64,000 nt of DNA from an uncultured Alphaproteobacteria bacterium. GTDB taxonomy: Bacteria; Pseudomonadota; Alphaproteobacteria; Bin65. The stretch lies in NCBI GenBank assembly GCA_947259335.1, contig CAMYMQ010000444.1, positions 1 through 64,000 of the forward strand. Reading direction: 5' to 3'. Of this stretch, positions 21,611-30,515 are shown piece by piece; position 1 is the stretch's first letter, and every line of letters begins with the position of its first letter. The notes under the pieces were generated by a model. The model worked only from the letters and a program-made list of their open reading frames with translations, had not been told where the DNA came from and did no database searches. The position numbers and the translations under genes were made by a program.

Positions 21611-22222
21611 TCACGCGGTTACTGAGGTATCAGGTCGACGGATCGGCATGTCGCAAGCGCAATCGAGGAAGCCGTGCTCTGGACAGGTCTCGCACGAAAG
21701 CAGCAACGCGCGTCTGAGCGCCCGTCGTGCCCGGTGCAAGCGGACACCGAGATTGTTCGTCTTCAGCCCCAGGTGTCGAGCCACCGTTTTTCGCGGTTCG
21801 GCCAGGAGATCGACGCGCCAGACCAGCTCCGCATATTCGGGTCGAAGCGTAGGTAGTAGCGTATAGAGGCATTGGCACACCATCGCGTGCAGGTCGGTGT
21901 CAGGAGCCTCGGTCTGAATCTCTTGTTCTCGAGCAAAAGCTGCCTCGTTTCGCGAACGACGCTCACGCGACCGATAGTGATCGGCGAGGGTCGATCCCAG
22001 AACACGATACAGCCAGGCGACGATGCTTTCGTCATTCTGAATTGCGTTCGCCTTGCTGATCGCCGCAAGATAGAAATTCTGAAGAACATCATCGACGTCA
22101 TGCTCGCTGCCGAGCCGTCGCGCAAGGAAGCGCCTGAAAGCACGATGGTTTTCAGTCAAAGCCGTTTCGACCAACGGGTCCAACTCCTTTAACGCTCCAT
22201 CGAACGGAGGCTCGCCTGTCAT
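21611..22222 (-). CDS. RNA polymerase sigma factor, ECF (sigma-70 family)
   Basis: HRAFRRFLARRLGSEHDVDDVLQNFYLAAI...IVAWLYRVLGSTLADHYRSRERR; sigma4-like LLAEPRKTVARHLGLKTNNLGVRLHRARRALR. Confidence 0.88.
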   Translation of the reverse strand: MTGEPPFDGALKELDPLVETALTENHRAFRRFLARRLGSEHDVDDVLQNFYLAAISKANAIQNDESIVAWLYRVLGSTLADHYRSRERRSRNEAAFAREQEIQTEAPDTDLHAMVCQCLYTLLPTLRPEYAELVWRVDLLAEPRKTVARHLGLKTNNLGVRLHRARRALRRALLLSCETCPEHGFLDCACDMPIRRPDTSVTA

Positions 22223-22352
22223 CTACCCATCTCCCTGACCGTTGACGATCCTTTGTGGGCCTGCGTGTTTGCAACGACTGATGCTCGATCGAGCCACGAG
22301 ACACGCACGCTGATTACTAAGCCTTGCCAATCCTGATTACCGCAAGACCCTG

Positions 22353-22470
22353 TCACCCACGCTCTTCCGGCCAGGACCAGTCGCGTGTTTCGGGCATGTC
22401 TTGTCCGTTTCGTCGAATATAGGCCTCCTGCTCGATCAGCCTCTCGCGCACGATCTGCTTGATATAGTCC
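22353..22470 (-). pseudogene. remnant matching the C-terminal end of a phosphoketolase
   Basis: minus-strand DYIKQIVRERLIEQEAYIRRNGQDMPETRDWSWPEERG* resembles the conserved phosphoketolase C-terminus; in-frame stop immediately upstream, rest of gene absent. Confidence 0.55.
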
Positions 22471-23249
22471 GATTAATGCCAGCTGCCTTCGCGGACGGGC
22501 CACGAGCGGTATCTTGGCACTTATCGCGGTCTCTCTTCTGGCGGCGAGTTTCCTCGCGGTCAGAGTCGTGGGCATCGCATCGGCAAAACCTGGCCACGCC
22601 GATAAGGCGGCCAGTCCGAAACATACGCTCGACTGGCGCTGTCATGCGCCAACAGGATCGATCGAGAGATACGACTCTGGTTTTCGAGCCAAAAGCGAGA
22701 CGGAATGGCGAGGGTCAAAGTCGGCATTGGAGTCCACGAAAGCCGCGCTTCCTTCAGGGTTATCGCCGAGGCGGAGATTCTGGCGCTCACCGTGGTCGGC
22801 GATCGGGCATGTATTGCCGAACGCCTGGAGAGGATAACGCGTTAGCTTGGTGCGGTCATCGCAATGTCCAGCAACGCCCATCGCACAGCCGCGTCCGAAC
22901 CGAATTTCGAAATGCGGATACTCGGACCGCAGATGTGAGGCGCCCGGCCGAAACCCGCCGGTCAACATCTGTTTCATGCCGCATCGTCCACCGGATCAGG
23001 TTCATGGGAACGCCGCCAAGGTAACGGTGGTCGGTGGCGGGACCGCGCGGCGATCGCCGATCGTCACCTCGTCAGCGGGCAAATGCCGCATTGAAGGGCC
23101 CCATTTCAGGCGCACCAACCACAATTGACAAGGCCGTATGCCCCACTGTCACACTGGCTGCCGAGGCGCCGTTGTGCTGTCGGTTTGGATTGACGAAAAC
23201 GCGGCTCGACGTAGGTTTAAACCCGATTCAGTAATATTTGGCATTTCGG

Positions 23250-23990
23250 TCATCCGATGTTTCCGAGCACTGGAAACATCTCGAGCAGCCAATACGATAC
23301 GGCCGACAGATAGCCGGTGATCATGGCGACTCCCATGACGACAAGCAGAATGCCCGCGAGAAGCTGGAGCGACCGTCCCAGCCGGGCCATCCCTCGAAGA
23401 CGCACTGCCAAGCTGTCGGTGAACAGGGCAGCCACAAGGAATGGCAGGCCTAGGCCGAGCGAGTATATCGCCAACAGCACGATGCCCCCTTTAACCGTCG
23501 CCTGGGCGGCGCTCACCGTAAGGATGGCACCCAGTATTGGGCCGATACAGGGCGTCCATCCGAAAGCGAAAGCGAGGCCCAGGACGAAGGCCGCCGCAGG
23601 CTTTCCCCCAGGGACTTCGATTCGGAACCGGAAGTCCCTGTACAGCCATGGAATGCGGACGATCCCCATCAGGAACAAGCCAAATATGATGACGACCACG
23701 CCGGCGCCGATGTTGAACTCCCAACGATAAGACAGGAGCAACTGGCCGAGTGCCGTGGCGCTGGCGCCCAGGAGGATGAACACCGTCGAAAAGCCGAGCA
23801 CGAAGCAAATGCCGAGGCCGAACACCGGCAACCGTATGGCCAGCGCGCCGGGCGCCGTCGGATCGCCTACCGCCCGGCCGGCGATGTAGGAGAGGTAGCC
23901 GGGCACGATGGGCAGCACACACGGTGACAGGAAGGAGATCGCCCCGGCCACGAAGGCGGTGAGCAGTCCGACGTTCGATATTTCTAGCAT
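23250..23990 (-). CDS. ccdA: cytochrome c biogenesis/thiol reductase membrane protein CcdA family
   Basis: VAGAISFLSPCVLPIVPGYLSYIAGRA; AFAFGWTPCIGPILGAILTVSA. Confidence 0.92.
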   Translation of the reverse strand: MLEISNVGLLTAFVAGAISFLSPCVLPIVPGYLSYIAGRAVGDPTAPGALAIRLPVFGLGICFVLGFSTVFILLGASATALGQLLLSYRWEFNIGAGVVVIIFGLFLMGIVRIPWLYRDFRFRIEVPGGKPAAAFVLGLAFAFGWTPCIGPILGAILTVSAAQATVKGGIVLLAIYSLGLGLPFLVAALFTDSLAVRLRGMARLGRSLQLLAGILLVVMGVAMITGYLSAVSYWLLEMFPVLGNIG

Positions 23991-24008
23991 CGGATTCGAT
24001 ACCCGTGT

Positions 24009-24818
24009 CTATTTCTTGCCGAGCTCGGCCCGCGCCTTGCGGATATGGGCTTTCAAAGTCTCGAGGCCGGTCGCCCCCCGAATTATCTGGTCGCCGACGA
24101 CGAAAGCCGGCGTGCCGTTGATCCGCAACGCGCTCGCGAGGACGAGATTGCGTTGGATCGCCTTCTCGATCTCGGGATGCTTCATGTCGGCCTTGAGCCG
24201 CTCGATATCGAGGCCGATTTGTTTGGCGACGGCGAGAGCGGTGCTCTGTGTCGCCCTGCCTTTCATCTTCATCATCGCCTGATGGAAGGCGACATACTTG
24301 CCTTGACGATGCGCCGCGAGCGCCACCTTCGCGGCGAACTTCGAGCCGTCTCCGAGGATCGGGAACTCCTTGTAGACGACGCCGAGGTTGGGATCGTCGG
24401 TCCCTGCCTTCTCCAAGACCGGCGCGACGCGCCGGCAATAAGGACAATTGTAGTCGAAGAACTCGACAACGGTTACGTCGCCCTTCGGGTTGCCGGCGAC
24501 CGGGGCCGCGGGGTCGCGGAAGATCTCGTCGGCACGATCCCGGATGACCGACTGAATCTCCTTCAGGCGGGCCGCGAGCTGCCGCCCGCGCAGCTTCTGG
24601 ACCGCCTCGGCGATCACCTCCGGATTTTCAAGAAGGTAGGCACGTACCCGCCGCTCGAAGACATCCTTGGGCATATCCGCGGCGACGGTTGGCTTGTCCG
24701 ATGGCGCGCGCAAGCCCGGATCGAGCACGAACCAGGCAGCAAGCGCACCAACAGCCACCAACGCCGCAACGACCCACCCGGCCCATCGAGTCCGGCTCTT
24801 CGCTGTCTTCTCAGGCAT
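24009..24818 (-). CDS. DsbA-family thiol oxidoreductase (ScsC-like)
   Basis: N-terminal TM; VVEFFDYNCPYCRRVAPVLEKA (CPYC), INGTPAFVVGDQIIRGA cis-Pro loop. Confidence 0.9.
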   Translation of the reverse strand: MPEKTAKSRTRWAGWVVAALVAVGALAAWFVLDPGLRAPSDKPTVAADMPKDVFERRVRAYLLENPEVIAEAVQKLRGRQLAARLKEIQSVIRDRADEIFRDPAAPVAGNPKGDVTVVEFFDYNCPYCRRVAPVLEKAGTDDPNLGVVYKEFPILGDGSKFAAKVALAAHRQGKYVAFHQAMMKMKGRATQSTALAVAKQIGLDIERLKADMKHPEIEKAIQRNLVLASALRINGTPAFVVGDQIIRGATGLETLKAHIRKARAELGKK

Positions 24819-24937
24819 CGTCTTGTCTCCTCTTCAATGGACACCTGTCCCCGCAGGGCGACCTCGGTCGCTTCGACCGCCTCCCGCCGTGCATTGCGGC
24901 GAATGAGCGACGCGATGACGACCGGTCGACTGCACCG

Positions 24938-25545
24938 TCATCGCCGCCGCAACCTTCGCACCAGTGGAAGGATCTTCGTTTCGAGTACCTTGGGCGTGAC
25001 CGCCCCGACATGCTTGAAGACGATCCGGCCGCTCCGATCGACAACGAACGTCTCAGGCACGCCGTAAACGCCCCATTCGATGGCCACGCGGCCCGCGAGG
25101 TCGGCCCCGGTGCGTGTGTACGAATCCCCGAGCTGATCGAGCCAGCGGGCGGCGTCCGACGGCCGGTCCTTGTAGTTGAGGCCGTGGATCGGAACGAAGC
25201 CCCGCGCCTTGAGCGCATGAACACGAGGTGCTCGTCGCGGCAGGCGGCGCACCAGGAGGCGAACACGTTTACCAGCGAGACCTTCCCTTTGAGGTCTGCG
25301 GTCGACAAACCGAGCGTCCGCCCCTTCACCGGCGAAAGCGCGAAGGCCGGCACCGACTTGCCGAGCAGGGCTGAAGGCAGGTCGCGCGGGTTGCCGCCGA
25401 GCGCCACGGCGAGGAAGACGACGATCGCCACGAAGACAGCCGGCGCTATGAATGCAATGGCAACGCGGCGGCGCTTCGCCTTGCCGCCCCGCGTCCCGGA
25501 ACTGGCAGGCTGCGAGTGCTGTCGCGTATCGGCGGCGGCGTTCAT
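24938..25545 (-). pseudogene. TlpA/DsbE-like thioredoxin, frameshifted
   Basis: frame 1 encodes MNAAADTRQ...VNVFASWCAACRDEHLVF; the remainder HALKARGFVPIHGLNYKDRPSDAARWLDQLG...GVPETFVVDRSGRI continues in another frame (ORF 24938..25252). Confidence 0.8.
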
Positions 25546-26129
25546 TTCGTCCCGTTTCTCGATCGGCGCACTTCTGAAGCCCGGATCACCCGGCGGATCG
25601 CGCGGACGAGCGGCGGCGCGGTCCACGCATTCGGGCCGGAAAAGCGTGCAATCTCTCGTCCTTGGCGATCAATCAAAATGGATTCCGGGATGCCGTAGAC
25701 CCGCAGCCGATGCATCGCGAACCGGGTGCGGTCGAGGTAGATGCGCAGATAGCCCAGACCGAGCTTCTCAAAGAACGGCACGACCGCGTCCTTTCCCTTA
25801 CGGTCTATCGAAATCGCGACGACCTCGAACGAAGAACCGCCAAGCATGCCCTGCAGCCGGTCGAGATGCGGCATCTCTTTGCGGCAGGCGCTGCACCAGG
25901 TCGCCCAGATGTTGAGCAGAACGACCTTGCCGCGGAAGTCCCGCAGCCGGATGAACTTGGCGGCCTCCGTCTCGAACAGGAGGCCGGGCACCGGACGCGG
26001 CTTAGCGTGCATGGCAAGCGGTCGAAAGTAGGTTTCGGCCGTCGACGGAGAAGCGGTGGCCAGGAGCGCCGTCCACAAGACGAGCGCTCCCGGCCACCCC
26101 CAGATCCGCCGGGAGGGGCGGCGGACCAT
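25542..26129 (-). CDS. TlpA-family thiol-disulfide protein
   Basis: VVLLNIWATWCSACRKEMPHLDRL; IYGIPESILID-type motif (VYGIPESILIDRQGREI). Confidence 0.88.
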   Translation of the reverse strand: MVRRPSRRIWGWPGALVLWTALLATASPSTAETYFRPLAMHAKPRPVPGLLFETEAAKFIRLRDFRGKVVLLNIWATWCSACRKEMPHLDRLQGMLGGSSFEVVAISIDRKGKDAVVPFFEKLGLGYLRIYLDRTRFAMHRLRVYGIPESILIDRQGREIARFSGPNAWTAPPLVRAIRRVIRASEVRRSRNGTK

Positions 26130-26668
26130 TAGTCGACTGCGAAGGTCTTCTGCTTCCCGGGCGCGAGCTCGTAGATCATGAACGGCGCCCGCTTGGAGCC
26201 TCCCATTCCCGGAGAACCTTGCGGCATTCCCGGCAACGAGATGCCTCTGACGGCGGGGCGTTCAGCCAGCAGCCGCTCGATATGCTTTGCCGGGACGTGG
26301 CCTTCGACGACGTACTTGTCGATGACCAGCGTGTGGCAGCTTTGGAGCGCGGCCGGAACGCTGTAGCGTTCCTTGATCGAGTTGAGGTCGACCGTATCGA
26401 CCACCTTTACCTGGTAACCGAACACGCGCAGGTACTTAGCGTATTCGCCACAGCAACCGCACTGGGGATCCTTGTAGATCGTTGCGGTCTTGACGACCGG
26501 CTCTGCGTGCGACGGCATGGCAAAGCCGAGCGCGATGGGAAGCAAGACCAGGAAGGCGCCCAGCACGGCGGCCGCTTCTTTGGCAATGCTGGAAGCGAAC
26601 GAAAATCTAGACAGGCTATGGCTGGCCCGAAGACGTGCCGTGGCCCGCAGGGAAAATGCGGAAATCAT
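26129..26668 (-). CDS. DUF411 copper-associated protein
   Basis: signal/TM; TATIYKDPQCGCCGEYAKYLRVFGYQVKVVDT; LQSCHTLVIDKYVVEGHVPAKHIERLL. Confidence 0.9.
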   Translation of the reverse strand: MISAFSLRATARLRASHSLSRFSFASSIAKEAAAVLGAFLVLLPIALGFAMPSHAEPVVKTATIYKDPQCGCCGEYAKYLRVFGYQVKVVDTVDLNSIKERYSVPAALQSCHTLVIDKYVVEGHVPAKHIERLLAERPAVRGISLPGMPQGSPGMGGSKRAPFMIYELAPGKQKTFAVD

Positions 26669-26738
26669 TGTTGAATCTCCTACCGGACAAGTAACAAACC
26701 TCGTTCGGCACAGTCGTGCCGACGGGGTCAAAGGCTTG

Positions 26739-27074
26739 TCAGGCGGAGCGCGGGGGCGGCGTGAGCGGCGGCGCAGCCCAGCCGATATACCGGAACTGCG
26801 GCGAGGTGCCAGCGACTTCCGCTGGCGTAGTGAAGACCGCGATGGTCTCGGTTGCGGGGGCGAAATAGCCGATACACGGGGCCGCGCACGACCGGATGTC
26901 ATGGTGTGGATGATCGGTGCCGCCGCAGGAATCGCAGGCACTTGACACCGCCACGTGGCTCATCGCCGCAAGGGCCTTGGCGCAGGCACTGGCGGGCGCA
27001 TAGACAGCCGCGACGGCGAACCCTGCGAGGATGAAAAGCGCCAGCGGACGCAATCTGTTTCGAATGCCGCCCAT
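26739..27074 (-). CDS. small exported Cys/His-rich protein, hypothetical
   Basis: signal peptide-like N-terminus; SSACDSCGGTDHPHHDIRSCAAPC. Confidence 0.5.
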   Translation of the reverse strand: MGGIRNRLRPLALFILAGFAVAAVYAPASACAKALAAMSHVAVSSACDSCGGTDHPHHDIRSCAAPCIGYFAPATETIAVFTTPAEVAGTSPQFRYIGWAAPPLTPPPRSA

Positions 27075-27426
27075 CGATACCAGCAGCCAAATACAAGCGG
27101 ACGGGGCACCATGCCCAGTCGATGACTAAGTTAGCGTTCGCCGGCAGGCAGGCAAGCGGATTATCGCCGCACGGCACTGCCCAAGAGGCCGGTTCGATAT
27201 ATGCCCAATTCATTGCGGCGATGACTTCCGGTTCTGGAGGAAGAGCTGACTGTGTTCCGAAGTCTGTCAATTTCACCGACGAGCTAAGAGCGGACACCGG
27301 AACGGTGAAGGTTCGGCGAGCTTTGTCCAGACACGATGGTCCAAACATCGCATAGGCCAAACGGCCTTGACTCTAAAGTTCGCTTCAGGGTGTAGGCTCG
27401 CACTTGGTCATTGTGAGGTTGTGCCG

Positions 27427-27831
27427 ATGCTGAATATCGGAGAGGCCGCCCGGCAGGGCGGCGTGAGCGTCGAGGCGATGCGGTACTACGAACGGCAGGG
27501 ACTGCTCGCAGCGCCCGACCGGGACGCCAACGGCTATCGCCGCTACACGCCTGCAGCTGTTCGGCGAATCAAATTCATCAAGCGCGCCCAGGACGTGGGG
27601 TTCACCCTTAGAGATATCGGCGACCTGCTGTTTCTGAAAGTCGACCCGGGCGCGTCTTGCAGCGACGTTCGTGACCGCGCTCGGGCCAAGCTCGGCGAGA
27701 TCGACGAGAAGATCGAGGTGTTGATGCGAATGCGGTTCGCCCTCGCCGAATGGACGGACGCGTGCCCGAGCGAGGCACCGGTCAGTGAATGTCCGATTCT
27801 AGACGCCCTGGATCGAGACGATGAAACCTGA
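27427..27831 (+). CDS. MerR-family heavy-metal responsive regulator
   Basis: IGEAARQGGVSVEAMRYYERQGLLAAPDRDANGYRRYTPAAVRRIKFIKRAQDVGFTLRDIGDLL. Confidence 0.9.
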   Translation: MLNIGEAARQGGVSVEAMRYYERQGLLAAPDRDANGYRRYTPAAVRRIKFIKRAQDVGFTLRDIGDLLFLKVDPGASCSDVRDRARAKLGEIDEKIEVLMRMRFALAEWTDACPSEAPVSECPILDALDRDDET

Positions 27832-28573
27832 CGCGCCGAACGTGGAGTTCGTCTACGAGCAGACTTGTCCGTTCGTCCGCGAGGCCAGACGGCGGCTGAT
27901 CGACGGCTTTCGGTCCGCGGGCTTGACGCCGCACTGGTCTGAATGGGAGGCCTCCGATCCACGCGCACCCGAACACCTACGAGGCCTCGGCTCCCCCACC
28001 ATCCTGGTCGACGGGCGCGATATCGCAGGGACGCCGAGAGACGAGAGGGAACGGTGTTGCCGCATCTACACGCTCGACGAGGAACAGCGAGGGGTGCCGC
28101 CCCTGACAATGATCGTTGCAGCGTTGACGAGGCCCAGAAATGGATCGGATCTAGCGCCCAACATGCGCGCGTCGAGCGCTCGATCGCAAGCCGCCTTGCT
28201 CCTCACCGTTGGGCTCGCAGTACTTCCCAAGTTAACCTGCCCCGCATGCTGGCCGGCCTACGCAGGTCTGCTAAGCAGCCTCGGGATCGGATTCGTCAAC
28301 TACACCCCGTTCTTACTGCCACTGACCGCGGCGTTTCTGACTATATCCGTCTTGGCGCTCGCCTATAGGGCGACGCGCCGCCGTGGATACGGACCGTTTC
28401 TGCTCGGAACGTTCGCGGCCCTCACCGCGCTCATCGGAAAATTCGGTTTCGACAGCGACGACATCATGTGGGCGGGGTTGGGAGTTCTCGTCGTCGCTTC
28501 AATTTGGAATACCTGGCCGAAGCGGCGAGGCGATGGCGCCTGCGGTGCGCGTGCGCTTCCCGAGATCGCCTAA
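27821..28573 (+). CDS. thioredoxin-like domain fused to MerC-like membrane protein
   Basis: VEFVYEQTCPFVREARRRL N-terminal domain; GLAVLPKLTCPACWPAYAGLLSSLGIGFV membrane domain. Confidence 0.65.
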   Translation: MKPDAPNVEFVYEQTCPFVREARRRLIDGFRSAGLTPHWSEWEASDPRAPEHLRGLGSPTILVDGRDIAGTPRDERERCCRIYTLDEEQRGVPPLTMIVAALTRPRNGSDLAPNMRASSARSQAALLLTVGLAVLPKLTCPACWPAYAGLLSSLGIGFVNYTPFLLPLTAAFLTISVLALAYRATRRRGYGPFLLGTFAALTALIGKFGFDSDDIMWAGLGVLVVASIWNTWPKRRGDGACGARALPEIA

Positions 28574-28605
28574 ACATAAATCTTAGCCGGAAAAGGAAAT
28601 ACGTG

Positions 28606-28869
28606 ATGACGGACAAACGAAAGATAGAGGTATTCAGCGCCGGTTGCGGCCTGTGCGAGGACACCATCGCAATGGTGCAGAACGCCGCATGTTCATCGTG
28701 TGAAGTGGTCATCCTCGACGTAAAGGACAAGGAGACCTTGTCCCGCGCCAGGGAATTGGGCGTTCAGTCGGTGCCAGCCATTGCAATTGACGGTGTTCTC
28801 GCATCCTGCTGCGCCGAGCGCGGTGTGGACGAGAGCACCCTTCGCGCCGCTGGTTTGGGCCGTCCATAG
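28606..28869 (+). CDS. small thioredoxin/glutaredoxin-like protein
   Basis: KIEVFSAGCGLCEDTIAMVQNAAC...RARELGVQSVPAIAIDGVLASCC. Confidence 0.75.
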   Translation: MTDKRKIEVFSAGCGLCEDTIAMVQNAACSSCEVVILDVKDKETLSRARELGVQSVPAIAIDGVLASCCAERGVDESTLRAAGLGRP

Positions 28870-29081
28870 ATCTGCTTCGGCTCACTTCCAGTCCGTCGAT
28901 AGATCGGCTTCCACGACCGGTCCGGAGTGCTGATCGGATACGTCGCGATTGAATTCGACCGCAGGTGTTGCTGGAACTCCAACCGCAGCTCGAATTACGT
29001 CATCAAAACTCCAAGTAGGTCTCCAGCAATTCATCTTGCTAAGCAGCCCGCGACCGGACGTCGGGAAGAGATCGTCCAGTG

Positions 29082-30137
29082 TCAGACGGGTCCGCTTGCA
29101 TGCACCCGCGTCGCTTCATGATGCCGATGCGCCACCTGTCGCAGCGTGTCACGGGCCTGCTCACCCTCGACGACGGACAGGAGCGGCACGAGCATTTGAT
29201 TGAGCCGTGGCTCGATGTTTGGATCGGCGAGACCAGGGTCCAATCGACACCGCCCACGAATACGGAACCGGTACATGAGGAGTTTGTTGCGGAGCTCGCG
29301 CGCCTCCGCCTCATGCTCGGCCGGCAGGTTGAACGGGATGTCCTTCCTCAGCTTTCGGGATCGCATCTCCGCGGTGATGAACCGGCTGTCGAGCCCCTTG
29401 TCGTCATAGTTGCCCCGGGTGGCGACGATCTTGGGTCCGAAGACCTGGAAAGCGCGGGGCTCGAACTCGCGCTGGCGGCTTAGGTTCGCGCGCAGGACCG
29501 GCATGCCGTGGATGATCCCGTTGTTGAGGATCTTGACCATCTCTGCCTTTTCGTCCGAGAACCGGAAGTCCGCCTCGTCGATGACCAGTGTGCCGCCGAA
29601 CCGGTCGAGCATGTGGAAGACCGGTGAGATGGTAGATGCTCCGCTCGCGAACATTGGCCGGTAGCAGATCGAACCGACGGTTTGCAGGAACCGGGTCTTG
29701 CCGGTGCCGTAGTCGCCCCGGACGCGCAGATACGGCACCTCGTTGAACGCGTCGTGCAGCCAGGTGAACAGCACGTAGTAGCTGGCGAAACGCTCGAAAT
29801 CGCTGTCCAGCTCGACGTAGCGATGGATGAACGTCCGGATGTCTTCGATGAGCTGCTCCTGGCTGCCGTACTCCTCGGGCCTCGCCGCGAAGAGCACGAC
29901 CCTGTTGCGCACGAAGTCGTTGTCGAACGCATAGGCTTCCAATAGTCGGCCGGCGTCGTCCTCGATCGATTGAGATCGCTGCCAGGCGCCGTCCCACCAA
30001 ACGGCGAATGCGGTCTGCCGTTGCTCGGGATCGCAGATCATTTCGACCAAGGCTCCACCTGTCAGCACAGCCGAAACCGCCGGCACGGGGTTCGTGTCGC
30101 GCCGGCGGCCAGATTTCTGCGTCGACTTCGCGGTCAT
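29082..30137 (-). CDS. P-loop ATPase, island-type hypothetical (possibly 3'-truncated)
   Basis: Walker A VRGDYGTGKTRFLQ, Walker B FGGTLVIDEADFRFSD. Confidence 0.7.
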   Translation of the reverse strand: MTAKSTQKSGRRRDTNPVPAVSAVLTGGALVEMICDPEQRQTAFAVWWDGAWQRSQSIEDDAGRLLEAYAFDNDFVRNRVVLFAARPEEYGSQEQLIEDIRTFIHRYVELDSDFERFASYYVLFTWLHDAFNEVPYLRVRGDYGTGKTRFLQTVGSICYRPMFASGASTISPVFHMLDRFGGTLVIDEADFRFSDEKAEMVKILNNGIIHGMPVLRANLSRQREFEPRAFQVFGPKIVATRGNYDDKGLDSRFITAEMRSRKLRKDIPFNLPAEHEAEARELRNKLLMYRFRIRGRCRLDPGLADPNIEPRLNQMLVPLLSVVEGEQARDTLRQVAHRHHEATRVHASGPV

Positions 30138-30230
30138 GGCGGCATGGTACGTGCCGTCGTGGCTGCAAAGTAGACGTGGAAAATTGGCCTAACGGCCCAA
30201 ACCGCACGACTACGAATGCCCCGATGGCTC

Positions 30231-30263
30231 CGCTACCCTGTACCCATGCCGGACAGGGTAGCG
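30231..30263. repeat. perfect inverted repeat, 11-bp arms, 11-nt spacer
   Basis: cGCTACCCTGT-acccatgccgg-ACAGGGTAGCg. Confidence 0.85.
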
Positions 30264-30311
30264 AGCGGTAGACAGCGCTCGACCCCGGTTATCCCCGGCA
30301 AGGATCACGTA

Positions 30312-30479
30312 TGCTCAGCCTCAAAGAACTTCGACAAATCGAGCCCAACTTCAGAGAGATCGATGACGAAAGCCTGATCAAAATCCGAGCCAAGTTCTAT
30401 GAGCTAGTGGACCTTGCGTTGGATGCCTGCACGAAAGAAAAGTCGCCGCGGAGTCACGATTTCAATCGTCTGGGCTGAA
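30312..30479 (+). CDS. 55-aa hypothetical protein upstream of serine recombinase
   Basis: MLSLKELRQIEPNFREIDDESLIKIRAKFYELVDLALDACTKEKSPRSHDFNRLG*; not in the supplied track because it is under 60 aa. Confidence 0.55.
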
Positions 30480-30515
30480 TGTGACTCTACATACTTGAGC
30501 TAGTATAATGAGCAT

